Shown here: piece after piece, positions 10,050-21,372 of the stretch
Layout of the letters: each line of letters starts with the position of its first letter
How positions within the stretch are numbered: the stretch's first letter is position 1
Assembly: GCA_013176395.1 (NCBI GenBank)
Contig: JABMLP010000005.1
Span: forward strand, 1,899,928 to 1,963,927
Direction of reading: 5' to 3'
From: Venturia oleaginea
Lineage: Eukaryota; Ascomycota; Dothideomycetes; Venturiales; Venturiaceae
Length of the DNA: 64,000 nucleotides
Notes under the pieces: generated by a model
Told to the model about the DNA's origin: nothing
The model's input: the letters and a program-made list of their open reading frames with translations, nothing else
Database searches by the model: none
Position numbers and translations under genes: made by a program

Positions 10050-12227
10050 TTAGTCATGCTCCTCCTCCCAACCCCATGCCTTTTTCAAGTCATGAACTGT
10101 TGTCATTGTCGGCCAAGCCAGTTCCGAGCCACGCTGCATCACCCTAAGCAAAGCTACCTGGTCCCGCCGTTCCGTGAACTTGTCCCCTGCGAGCGTGATA
10201 GCCATGCATGCTTTGACAAAGTAGGGCGGGCACTCATTCGACTGTGCTATACCGCAGATGGTCCGCACATCGTTCTTGATCTCCTCATCTGCTTCGTGAA
10301 GTGCAGCTCTTTGCCCTGGGCCCAGTCGGGGGATCTTAGGTGAGTGTGCTGTCAGCAGGATTTTTGCAAGTCTGTAATGCAGCATCCCCGTTCCAGCCAC
10401 TTGACCGTTCATCCAGATTTCTGGAAACATTTCGTTATCTGCCGGCTCCTTGTAGTATATTGGAGTGAAGCTCGGTGGTTTGTACACCATCCAATCCGAG
10501 CAATACTGCACAAGATCCATGTACTTGCCAACGCTGTGCTCCCCATCGCCAAAGCAGTATCGAAGGGCTTCTGCACAGTGAGCAACCATTCTATTGGCCC
10601 ATTTACAATCATCTGCAGGATCCAAGGACCGATCGATGTTACACAATTCAAGACTTGGGTGTATGGATCTAGAGTTCAAGAATGCGAAGAAGAGTTCCAT
10701 GCGCAGACCAACCCAGAAGGCTGCTCGGCGAAGGCCACCTGATACGGCAGATCTTTCCTGAGCACCCATGAAGATGTGAGTACCCAAAAGATGACTCTGA
10801 GCGCCTGTCCCAGAATGTGGAGCTACTCTAATCAGCGACCAAATACTGAAAGAGTGGCTCAGACAGTTTCTTACATTCAAATTCTTCATGTTGCCGGAGT
10901 ATGATCATGGCAGCGAGCAAGTTCTCGTCTTTGAGAGCAGCACTGTCATTCAACAACGGTATCAGGCTCCTCAGACACTCGGAATGATAGTTGTCTGCGA
11001 TCCAGGACTCAGCTCCTGCAACTCGACTCAAATGTCTTGCAGATGCTGCGAATATCGCATTCAGCAATGGCGGGCATGATGCTGCCCTATTAGGTACCAC
11101 GAGGGCAAAGTGACGTTTTAAATCACACAGGTCCAAAAAGGGAGCAATATTGTCGATGTAGTGGCGCATCAGCTTCGCTTGCCCGAGATCTCGAAGTGGC
11201 CATTGAGGGTTATCAATGTAGATCTGCGGTGGTACATTCGTCGTGGCATCAAGCATATCCGCTTGAAGATCTCTACGTGGTGATTTCGTAGATGAGAAAT
11301 CAATCTCTAAAGACTCAGAATCGAATCGCTGGATCAAAGGCGACATCGAGATAGGTTGCCGACTGCTTGGTGTGACTTCACACTCGACGTCTAGTGGCGC
11401 AGGGGTGTGGTCGTCTATTGCGAACTCTGCGCCAGATGGAGGTTCGATTTCTACTCTTCGTCGCTTCGTTGGAGAGTAAAGCTCATCCCTTGGAGTGTAG
11501 AAGGTTGTTGGAGTTCCTGAGCCAGATCGCTGCTCTATAACTCGAGGAGTGGACACATGTCTTTTTGATGATTCTGAGGGTATGGGCGTCCTTTCTATTG
11601 AGACGCTGTTCTCGGTTGACAGGAGATCATGGTCGTATATTGTGGCGATTTCTTGAGTCTCGTCGATGAAGCTCAATCTTTTTGTCCTTGGCCAGGGTTG
11701 ATCTTCCGCAAATACATACTCGCATGGCTGTCCAAACCCTTCGACAGTTCTAACACTTCAAAATATCAGACATCGACGGGAAAACGGAGAGCAGTTGGGC
11801 ATTTCTCATGGTCTTTTTGTAGTGCAGAATCGTATCGTACCTTGGATTCAGCTCATGTCGGACTTTAGAACATTAGTCAATTAAAGAACAAGGTGAGGTA
11901 AACACGCACAACGTATATTGACTGCTCTTATGCATTCTAACGCCCCCCTTTCGCATCTCGAGCACTTAGGTCTGTGTTCATCGCCTAGCGTCACGTCTTG
12001 TTAGAGAAAATGAGCACTGGGGCTGTGGAGACTTCGCTTGCTAACATTTGAGATGCCTATCGATTGTTAGAAATGTCGACAAGAAAATTGGACGACAAAA
12101 CAAACCTGATGCGACAATTCTGTCAAATAGATTATCAGCGATTAGTAATGTTTGTTTTGGGACGTGTATTTCTTCTCACTTGGCAACCGCTTCGAACGCG
12201 TGTCGATGGCGACGACGATGTGGCCAT
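10050..12227 (-). CDS. Zn2Cys6 transcription factor with Fungal_trans_2-type domain; zinc finger split by micro-exons
   Basis: The C-terminal ~520 residues (QWPLRDLGQAKLMRHYIDNI, SCPPLLNAIFAASARHLS, SGGLRRAAFWVGLRMELFFA) match the long helical domain of the Fungal_trans_2 class of nuclear regulators. The zinc cluster must be assembled from tiny exons: 12180-12227 (MATSSSPSTRVRSGCQ), 12106-12119 (14 nt), 12046-12056 (11 nt), and an exon from 11984. Joined, they give C-QN-C-RIRHLK-C-DEHRPK-C-SR-C-ERGALE-C, a perfect Zn2Cys6 cluster. The three introns are 60, 49 and 61 bp with CTAAC or CTAAT branch points. The next intron has two workable boundaries (11728-11922 or 11750-11905). A last intron, 10823-10874 (52 bp), follows HEEFE. 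The target genes are unknown. Two basic patches (SPTKRRRVE, PRTKRLSF) could serve nuclear import. Confidence 0.85.
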
Positions 12228-15200
12228 TTTATCAGAAATGAAAGGGGTAGGATGTCAGCTATAGGGTCTAAATGAGGAAAATTGCGGCGACCGAAGCCAT
12301 TGCGCAGAGTTCATGAACTGATCTGGTGACTTTTCGGCTCCATATTCTATTCTGAGCCTTTCGTGGAGTTGATTAATGGGTCTATCGGCACGTTGAGCGG
12401 AGAACATTTGTGACGCTACTGGCGAATCACGAGGCCTTCTCATCGTTCTCCATAACCCCACAAAAGAGAGAGTTGAAGGGTTTCTGGTCATTATCAGGTG
12501 CGCTGCTCTGTGTTGGGTGAGAGTGCATGGAGTTCTAATTGTTGAGTTGCTGGTGGAACCCCGGAGTCTTCGCCGATCAGGTGCAGATTTCTCCTGGCGG
12601 GGATGCTTGCCTAGAGGCGACAGGTTTGAAAGCTGAGAACTTAACAAGACTTTGGATTGACGACGAGTATGGGCCTGGAAGATGACAACTCGACTCTCCA
12701 AACTCTGTTTGTTGAGCAACTCCTGCCCGACTTTGGAGTTTCCGAAGAACATCAGCCGCATGAACTGTCATTCTTTTCCATTCTTCCTCCATGGTCTCGG
12801 GCAATCGCGACAGGACCTTGATATATGTACAGCCTTCCTACGAGTTGAAGCAGTCTAATATCTCAGATTCGGGAGGCTGGGGCTGGGATTGTTCATCAGC
12901 AGGTTATGTGCAGGTAGTAGGATACGCGATAATATTCTTAACCTGGGGTGATGAGAGTTATCTAAATTTATGTTTTCGCTGGATCATTACAACCGTTCCC
13001 GACCTGACGTTTCGTGCAATTGGAGTTGTGTTGACTTCGAGGCGACGGTTCTGATTGCGGGAGAGGGGACGCGATCATGGCAGCTCTCACATGGTCGCCG
13101 AAGGTCGTTAATCCATAATTATAGGACACCAGAACTCGATACATTGCTGTATGAGAGGGCGTTCCCATCTTCTGGAAGAAGTTGCTCAAACCATGCCTCC
13201 ACAACGAATATCAGTCGCCTCGTTCTCTGACTTAGGAACGGACATTCCAGAAGCCCCGTTCAACAGCCTTTCCCTGCCGATGATCTCAATACCAGTCCTG
13301 GAGACAGCCGTGAAAGTCAAGATATATCCGAAACAGGCGCTGAGTATCATATGTGTTCATAGGAAGGCAAAATCTCCCTGCTCACGTACCGAATGCAATT
13401 GTATCAAAGTAATGTTGAGTTATCTTGTTACAAGGTGGATGATACTGTACCTCAGATCAAGTAGCTGGGCCTAGATTCTCCGAGTAGCAGCCTCACTTTC
13501 CAGGCCAGGTTCGCTATCTAGGCAATCAATGTGAAGGCCTGTACTGTTGCGCTGCTTGCGCAAGGTGAAGCTTCTTAGCAGGAGATAGGGCCCACATTAA
13601 TGAGGCTCTTGAAGGTAAGGATCCACTTGCTCCATTGCCGCATTTCCCGGTATGGCAATAGAATGTCCAGTTTTGAGGCGGAGAACGGCAAGGTAGATAG
13701 AGCGCAGAATCTGCCACACTTTTGTGAGTTTCAGCGAAGTACCAGATTGATGAGAATCAGGATTGGATCGTCCTCGTCCACGCGCCTAGGCCAGATAGAC
13801 GGAAGTTATAGCTTCAATGCTTCAACGTATGCTGGAATAATCTGCAGAGCATGCTAGTACACCTTTTCATCATAAATGGTCGAGGGATTGTTGTACAGGG
13901 GGGTATCGATGTTAATCAGCAGGTTTAACGCCGTTCTGGAATATTCACGCAAATATCTTGATCTATCGCATGCTGTCAAATAACCCAGTATACCAGAACA
14001 GAGGGCCCCGGTCGAAGCATACTGCCATCTATCTATTCATTTCATAAGTACATCGATATCGATCCCTACTAGAAATCGAACATCTCATTTACAGGACGGT
14101 GGAGCAAAATTGTAGAGCTTCGAGCCGCATGGAAGTGTAAAACCTGGGGCAGGGCGCGAAGACAAGCGAGTGCTATTTCAGGGTCCAGTCATATTAGACT
14201 TTCTTCTTTTGGGACTGTCACCTTGACGATATATCTATTCCATGTCTCATTCTCCCTCTGCGTTCTTGTTTCAAGGTCGACTGCACATTACGTTCTTTCT
14301 CTTCGGTGTCTTCGGTTTCCGTTCGAGTGAAGAATTCTCATGGACCCAGTAGACTGGGCGCAGGTAGATCGGCTATAAGGCCACATAGCGTGTTTCAGAG
14401 TTCTGTCGCCCGTGTCAAGGTGGGTTCAAAGCATGTTTTGCTGAAGCAACAGATTCCTTTCGTCTTCTTCTTGACAGGCTTCTACCATGACTGAAAACAG
14501 AGCAGAGAAAACGCTGGTGGCTAGAAGCATTCGGACCAAGATTGAGAAGGCAGCGTATCTTCTTCCCGCTCAGGATTGCTTTGAAGACAGATGCGGTTTG
14601 TGTGCTCAGTATGTCTATCCCTGTCATTCGGCGCCGTCTTTGCAGGTGCATGCAGCGAACCAAATCCTTTACGGGCAGTCGAGAGACCAGTGCTAGCAGC
14701 CAGCGAATGAGAGACATGTTGAGTAATGGCACGAATCTTCAAGTTTGCAATCCAATCCGAACCGTTTGCCTTGGCAGTTCCCCATGGCCTCTTTTGCACG
14801 CTGAAGTGGATACTCGGTACAGCTGAGCAGAAGGCAACATGGAGGCCAGGAGGTGGAGCAGCAGCAGACGCGATTGTCTCCATCACTTGACAAAGTGACG
14901 AATAAGCCTGACGCTTCGTGGCTTTTGCTCCATGGGACCGTGCAATTTGATTGGCGTGTGAGCGATCTATTTTGAGAAGTGGTAGCGGTTAGAAAAACGC
15001 TACGACCAGAGGCAAATGCAGAGCTGAGAAATACACTTCCAGACGCCATTATTCGCATTACCTAGGTGAAAGCCGAGATTCCCACAGGAGAACGGTCATG
15101 TCCAACATTATTTGAGCCTTCTGAGCAAACCCCCTACCACCTCGTGCCACCTACCTTTGCTATAGTCGACTCTACTCTGTGCTCCGACTTCAACCTCCAT

Positions 15201-15713
15201 CTTGTGCTGCTTTCCCTCTCGACATCCACATCCTCGCCAACCCAAACATACCTACAACAACGGTCCCGATTCCCCCACCACTACTGTCGCCGCATGCCAT
15301 TTTGATTCCCGTCGGCCCAGCGCCGCATTCCCTTGCCCATTCAATTGTAATACATACCTACGCGCCTACATACAGAAGCAAGCGCTTCCCCAGAACGCAG
15401 CCGTCCAGTCCCTCATTGCTAAGCGCCCACTGCAAGCTGGACTTGCAGCATCTGCATATCTTCTCCAATTCTTCAGACTAGCAAATATCCTTCAGAGCGA
15501 TAATCCGGTACGTTGTTTATTCGCCAGGTTTTCTTTGTGGAGAATGGGCAGCATCCTGGCATTGAGCTTGTCCACTTCTGAGGCGTGTAGGGTCTCAAGA
15601 CGGCACCTTGGACAACTGCCTCATGGCTCGCTCGCTGCCACTGCTCACCACTCCCAACCACTTCTAATCCTGTCTGCTGTTGCTCGCAAGTGGTAGTACT
15701 TGCTCGCGACACC
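12228..15713. other. Long intergenic region
   Basis: 3.5 kb between two divergently transcribed genes. The last ~600 bp (15100-15713) is pyrimidine-rich and looks like promoter plus 5' leader of the phosphatase gene. A minus-strand frame at 12255-12761 and a partly overlapping one at 12577-12900 (RLPETMEEEWKRMTVHAADV) look weakly protein-like but conflict in frame and end in stops. I could not make a gene of them. Nothing else stands out. Confidence 0.45.
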
Positions 15714-18695
15714 ATGGCCACCACCACCGTGCTCAGAGAAGCTGACAGTCCAACAAGGAAGCGGGCCTTTGTCGCCGACGAGCCCTCTAGTTACCAGTAC
15801 TCGCCCTCGCCCAAGAAGGTCGAGTTCTGTCTGCCGAGCATACCGCTGGTAGCTCAGCCTCCGCGCAAGCGATCAAACCCTTCGAATACATACTTCGACC
15901 GCAAGAGGCGGAGCAGTGAAGACAGGAACGGTCGACGACTCGGAGCTTCACCTTATACCTCCGCAACGAGCATGCAAGTACCGCCGAGTCCCAGAAATTT
16001 CCCAGCGGCCCCGATGCCGTGCTTCATGACAGTATATCACGAGGAAGCAACGTCGAGATCAGACGTGGGTGAGATTGTGGACCACCATGACTACGAGTCC
16101 ACGAAGGGCAACCCAGAAAACCATACGGACACAGGCTTCGGTTCAGTAAACGCGCCCTTTGCACTATTCCACCAGCAGCGCGACAGCACTTCGACGTCGG
16201 CATCGGAGTCCTCCGATTCCTCTCCAACCACTACCATCTCCACCCTAGATTCCTCGTCCATAACCGAGCCATCGCCTGGAACAGAATCGCCAATGAACAG
16301 CGCCTCGCCAATATCGCATAGTATGGATGCTCTCATGTTCAGACAGCCTCCAAGAATCCTGTCAGACCCACCAAAGCAACCTTTTTTTCAGATGGAGCGA
16401 CCTACTACACCTGCGAAGAAAGGTCGTAACCTGAAGAATCTAGCTGTGAACACCACAAGCGCTTATAATCTCGGCAGAGCTGTTATGTCGGCACCGTTCC
16501 CCGCCCCTGCTGCTCAAGAGCCCAAGCAATCCTCTGAACCATCCTCGCCCTCCTTTGTGAAGCCGCCCACTCCACCACGACGGAAGCTGGCCCTTGGACT
16601 CTCGATCAAGACGCCAGCCAACAGCACCACTCCAAGAATAGGCATACCACCTACTCCAAGTATGATTAGGCCAAGCACGTTACGACACTTTCAATCCTCT
16701 CCATCATTGCCTTTATGCACACCTGGACACGCTCCAATGGGAGGAATGACATTACCTCCGTCACGGGTTCGCCAACCTGCGCCGAGAGGGTTTGCGGACA
16801 TACCATTAGAAGATGAAGAGGAGGAAGCAGAACAAAATTTCGACGTGCCTCAATCACAAGAGATGAAACCTGACAGCTATCCAAATGGACCCATCAGGAT
16901 ATACGAATCAGGCGTGGATCTTTACTTTGAACCCGACCGGCACGTAGCTTCGAAATACGACGTGATCATGAACGTGGCAAGTGAAGTGAAGAACCCTTTC
17001 ATCCTGGACAATGGCGGCACTATTCCAACCACTCCACTCCGACCATCGTCAGACTTCGGCATCCTCGCGGAAGGTTCTGAGGCAACTTCTTCACCCGTTA
17101 CTCCAAAGGCAACCCCAATATCTACCCAGCTGCCCCTTCTGAACCTCCCACCAACCAATGCACCCTCTAAACAACCAGAGTACATCCACATTCCATGGGA
17201 ACACAATACAGACATTGTTCCAGATCTGCCTCGATTAGTGCGTCTAATTGATGACAGAGTTAAACAGGGTAAGACTGTGCTAGTCCACTGTCAATGCGGT
17301 GTCAGTCGTTCGGCAAGTCTGATTGTGGCATACGGGCTGTACAAGAACCCTGGTCTTTCCGTGCAGGAGGCGTACGATGCAGTGAAGAAGCGGAGTAAGT
17401 GGATCGGTCCAAACATGAACCTTATCATGCAGCTTCAAGAATTCCGCTCTGGACTACTGCGAAACTCGCGAAGGGACAACGCGTATCAGGCGGAGCACTT
17501 CACGATGCCCAGAAAGTTGTCTACTAACCTTTCTTCTGCGTCCACCAGCGGGTCTTTTGATATTGCTTCTGGTTCTGTTTCGGGTTCGGCAACTCCACAA
17601 ACCGCTCCACTGGCCCCTGAAATGAAATCGCCAAGTACTAGGGCACGATCAGGCAGTTTGAGTCCATTCTCGGCTGCACCCGTGGAACAAGAAGAAGGCT
17701 CGTTTTGGGACGCTGGATTCCGGCGGTCCTGGGGATCGGGTCCAGCATCTAGTGGCATTGATCTTAACCAAGTCTCGATTGTCTCGGACACACCTTGGGT
17801 GGACCCAATGGGCCATGTCGTGCCCATGGTGACAGTGATCCAGCACGACGCTTTGACAGAGATGAAAGAGGAGGTCCAGCCCCAAGAGACGTTGAGGGAG
17901 TCTTTCCAGGAACAAAGATTGGATCGAATCAAGTCTCTGAAAAGGAAGACACCCAATTTTTCGAGGCAGCTTCCTTTGAGAAGAGACTACGATATGGACA
18001 CGTCATTGATTGTTCCCCCATCGTTTCAAATTCCTGATTCGTTGATCTCGCAAGCGGACGAATCTCACATGGTAGGAATTGAGAAATTACACGTCCCCGT
18101 CCCCGACGACAGTTTCGGCGCCCTCTCACCTATCGCGACAGAATTTCCAAAGCACTCATTGGGATCTTCTATCGGAAAGATTGCAGCAACGCCGCGGAAG
18201 GAGCCCAAGGGGTTTTCTTTCACCACTATAGCGCCTCCGAAGGAGAGAACAGGATTTGCATTTTTCCCATTGGACCCGAAAGCGACCGAGCCGTTTGCGC
18301 TCAAGTCTCCCAACACCGCTGAGTTCAATCTTGGTCCTGAACGTAATGACTCTCTCCATCCCACCAGATTGCCATCCAATGGATCTCGGCGTGGCCCATT
18401 AAAGGCCCTGCGCACGAAATACAGTTCCCCAAGTCTCCAAGAGAGCAAACGACTCCATGCAATGCAGGACGAGATTGAGGCCTCGTTGCTTTCTCCAAAG
18501 CGGCATTTCGATGATCTTGATGCCTTGATGTCGCCACGCGCGGTTGAATTTACCGTCAATCCTTGGGACGAACTTCTCTCCGCCAAACCACAGTCAGAGC
18601 GACCAACGACGCCCACTCCAAGCAAAGTGGATCCTCGGAGTCCTGCCCAATACGGTATCAGCCCCATCGTGCGAAATATTTTCGACGTGCTATGA
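15714..18695 (+). CDS. Dual-specificity (MAP kinase) phosphatase, Msg5-like
   Basis: The single exon encodes 993 aa, counted from the ATG at 15714 (ACACCATGG context). A frame open to a GTG at 15690 is unlikely to be used. The catalytic signature VHCQCGVSRSASLIVAYG places the Cys at about residue 526, with Arg in the P-loop and an upstream general-acid segment IPWEHNTDIVPDLP. These are the hallmarks of dual-specificity Tyr/Thr phosphatases that inactivate MAP kinases in the cell-integrity and pheromone pathways of yeasts. The long disordered N-terminus has a basic-hydrophobic block KKGRNLKNLAVN near residue 237 that fits a MAPK docking site (inference). The ~450-residue C-tail is Ser/Pro-rich with many SP/TP sites, which could be targets of feedback phosphorylation. 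It is much larger than yeast Msg5 (489 aa), as usual for filamentous fungi. Confidence 0.85.
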   Translation: MATTTVLREADSPTRKRAFVADEPSSYQYSPSPKKVEFCLPSIPLVAQPPRKRSNPSNTYFDRKRRSSEDRNGRRLGASPYTSATSMQVPPSPRNFPAAPMPCFMTVYHEEATSRSDVGEIVDHHDYESTKGNPENHTDTGFGSVNAPFALFHQQRDSTSTSASESSDSSPTTTISTLDSSSITEPSPGTESPMNSASPISHSMDALMFRQPPRILSDPPKQPFFQMERPTTPAKKGRNLKNLAVNTTSAYNLGRAVMSAPFPAPAAQEPKQSSEPSSPSFVKPPTPPRRKLALGLSIKTPANSTTPRIGIPPTPSMIRPSTLRHFQSSPSLPLCTPGHAPMGGMTLPPSRVRQPAPRGFADIPLEDEEEEAEQNFDVPQSQEMKPDSYPNGPIRIYESGVDLYFEPDRHVASKYDVIMNVASEVKNPFILDNGGTIPTTPLRPSSDFGILAEGSEATSSPVTPKATPISTQLPLLNLPPTNAPSKQPEYIHIPWEHNTDIVPDLPRLVRLIDDRVKQGKTVLVHCQCGVSRSASLIVAYGLYKNPGLSVQEAYDAVKKRSKWIGPNMNLIMQLQEFRSGLLRNSRRDNAYQAEHFTMPRKLSTNLSSASTSGSFDIASGSVSGSATPQTAPLAPEMKSPSTRARSGSLSPFSAAPVEQEEGSFWDAGFRRSWGSGPASSGIDLNQVSIVSDTPWVDPMGHVVPMVTVIQHDALTEMKEEVQPQETLRESFQEQRLDRIKSLKRKTPNFSRQLPLRRDYDMDTSLIVPPSFQIPDSLISQADESHMVGIEKLHVPVPDDSFGALSPIATEFPKHSLGSSIGKIAATPRKEPKGFSFTTIAPPKERTGFAFFPLDPKATEPFALKSPNTAEFNLGPERNDSLHPTRLPSNGSRRGPLKALRTKYSSPSLQESKRLHAMQDEIEASLLSPKRHFDDLDALMSPRAVEFTVNPWDELLSAKPQSERPTTPTPSKVDPRSPAQYGISPIVRNIFDVL

Positions 18696-20029
18696 AATGA
18701 GACCAAAACGTCATGCTCGCCTCAACTCGCTCTTCTTGTGGATCCCACGAAATACTTCTAGTCTCCTCAGCAGTCGCATTGTCCAGCGGCATAGAACCGT
18801 TTGACACGAAACCATTTTAGCATCTTGGCAATAGTGGATCATTTTCGGAGCGATCTACGACACGGCCACACAGAGGCTGAAGCTGTACTGTGGCGTCCTG
18901 AGACAAAAGGACGCACGCAGCCGGGTTCGCCGAAACCGCAAACAGGAAATTACTTGCTGAACACAGTCCGCAGAAACACATTCATTTCAACTCTCGTGTT
19001 AAGATCCGGTTGCTTTGCAGCCCCTCCTTTACTCTCTTCGAACTTCTTAATTCGCCATGTCGATACATTGTACTTTTTTCCCTTTGTTGTTCACGATCGA
19101 AATCTCTGGGAAGTTATCTTCTTTTTGGTATGGAAAACATGAAGGGCCAGTCTATTGGCCCGCGGCGATATTGTCTAAATCTGTTACATTGGGAATTTTC
19201 TCAATTTTGGTGTTTTGGAGGGAATGGACGAAATAAGTCTTCCCTAGTACTTGATTTACCTTCGAATCTTTTTGTCGCACATATTTCTGGGGAGTGATTG
19301 AACGGATGGGATGAATGCAGGTCTGAATGTCGGGACTGGGGAGGTGTACATCGGTGTGGTGTCGACGGTGTTATTTGTCTGTGGCATAGAAATGAGGTTG
19401 GCTCTGAGGATTGCCCCCTGAAGAAAGGCTTTCTGGTTAGAAACCAGAGCGGATATCGAATTTTACTTGGTCCATCTTTGTTGGATCTGTGATGTGATTT
19501 TCTGCTGTCCAACGTGAGCGTGGGTTGCCAATTTTGCTTCATTGAGTGCGAAAATAGGGCAATTGAGTATGGTTCCAGGCTGGAATAATGGACGATTGAG
19601 GACGCCGCGATGACCAGCTGCTTTGTCGATCCGCTATAGGATCAAAATCAAAATCATTTAGAAGAGACTGTTGCGCTATTCCATGGCTGACCTGCATTGG
19701 ATTGACCAAAATCATGTCGAATCTTCAGTCTTACGATCGCTATCGAGGGATCAAATCACAGTCGCGACTTGGAATGGCATGAGCCTATTTCCAAGTATGA
19801 CTCCAACACGAACTCATCCGCACTTTCCTCTCCACAACCCTCACCTTCGTATCCAATCTCACAATTTTTCCCAACCCAAACTTTCATCCTTCCTCCTCCG
19901 TTCTTCCTCCTCTGTCGTACCCTAGAAGAGATCTCGCGTATTCTCGTTTCCCATTTCTATTTACATACAGACTCGTTGGGGGTTGGTTGTTGCGTCCTTT
20001 GCCTGTGTATACCCCCTCCTCCCATCAGG
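18696..20029. other. Intergenic: phosphatase 3' region and phosphoesterase promoter
   Basis: 1.3 kb. The part near 19800-20020 is CT-rich (TTCCTCCTCCG-type runs), as expected just upstream of the next start codon. No other gene or repeat is supported. Confidence 0.5.
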
Positions 20030-21372
20030 ATGAAGAGATTGGCAAAGACACGTGTTGTTTGTGTGAGCGATACGCATAATCAGACGCCGAGTTTGCCTAA
20101 CGGGGATGTGTTGGTTTGTGCGGGGGATGTGACGAACCAGGGGACATTTAGGGAGGTGGAGAGGTTTGTGCGGTGGATTGAGAGGAGTGAGTTTGAGGTT
20201 AAGGTTGTTGTTGGTGGTAAGTTTCTCTCTCTCCCTTTGTTTTTGGTGTTCTTTTTCGCGTTGGTGATTTGAAAGTGGATATGGTTTCTGATGTGGAGTG
20301 AAGAGTTTGGGGTGATGTGTAGGCGGGAACTTTCCTCTGAGTTTTGCAAGCACTGAGATGATTTGATTGATTGGAGCTGATGGGATTATTGTTGAATCTA
20401 GGAAACCATGATATCACACTCGATACCCCATTTTATGAAGAACATTGGCAATATTTCCATAATCAAGGCAAGCAGTCAACGCGTGATTGTCGAGCTCTCC
20501 TCAAGAACTCTACATCGATAACGTATCTCCAACATGAAAGCGCCACTATTAAGCTTTCCGCGCCTAATGGACCTCACACACAATTCTCCATCTTTGGTTC
20601 TCCGTACTCGCCCGCTCATAACCTATGGGCTTTTGGTTACAAGCCCGATGCTGCGAAAGCATTATGGGGTGCGATTCCAACGAATGCGGATTTGGTGGTT
20701 ACGCATACACCGCCTGCAGGCCACTGTGACCAACAGATTTCTAAAGATGGAAGAGCAGGTTGTGAAGAGCTGAGAAGACGGCTATGGACTGTTCGGCCTT
20801 TGCTCCATGTTTGTGGTCATCTCCATGAGGGGAGAGGTGTAGAAAAGGTGAAATGGAAGCATAGTATTGATCGAGCGCCGTTTTTGGAAGAGAGCGTTGA
20901 GATTTGGACGGACCCAGGGTGGGGAGAGGGGAATAGGAAACAGAGTCTTGTTGATTTGACGGGGAGGGGGAGGAGTGGGTTTTCTGCTTCTCCTGCTGCC
21001 TTGACTTCTGCGGTTGGGAAGAGGAAAGGGACGAATACTGGGTTTTCGGGGGAGGGCGAGGGGGAATTGCCGAGTGAGAAGCAACTTGACAGTATAGCCA
21101 AGGTTGATTGCAAGAGGGCTCGTGTCACGAATTTCCTTAATCATTCTTATAGCAGAGCTGTTCATGAATTGGCTCAGAGGTCGGAGGAGGACCATGGCTG
21201 GAATGCAGATGAGGAAGAACTTGGGTTGGAGCCTAGGATTTCACAGGGAGAGGTGAGGCAGGATAGGATGGAGACTTGTGTTGTTAATGCGGCTATCATG
21301 GCGAAGAATTGGGGTGGGCCAAAGAGGTTCAACAAGCCGATTGTGGTTGATATTGATTTGCCTGTTTGGTAG
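20030..21372 (+). CDS. Calcineurin-like metallophosphoesterase (MPPED/UPF0046 type)
   Basis: All metal-binding motifs of the metallophosphatase superfamily are present in order: VSDTHNQ (D-x-H), CAGDVTNQG (GD), GGNHD (created at the splice junction), VVTHTPP, and CGHLH (GH-x-H). The intron is 20217-20401 (185 bp, GTAAGT donor, TTGAATCTAG acceptor), and joining it yields VVVG-GNHD in frame. The protein has 385 aa. The first ~225 residues are the catalytic domain; the last ~160 carry a Gly-rich linker (GRGRSGFSAS, GFSGEGEGE) and the tail WGGPKRFNKPIVVDIDLPVW, a C-terminal signature of the fungal members. The substrate is unknown; related enzymes act as phosphodiesterases. Start chosen at ATG 20030 just before KRLAKTRVVCVSD. 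Confidence 0.88.

Noticed and set aside
12255..12900. Minus-strand frames with protein-like stretches upstream of the Zn2Cys6 gene
   Set aside because: Two overlapping frames compete, both end in stops, and no consistent splice joins them.
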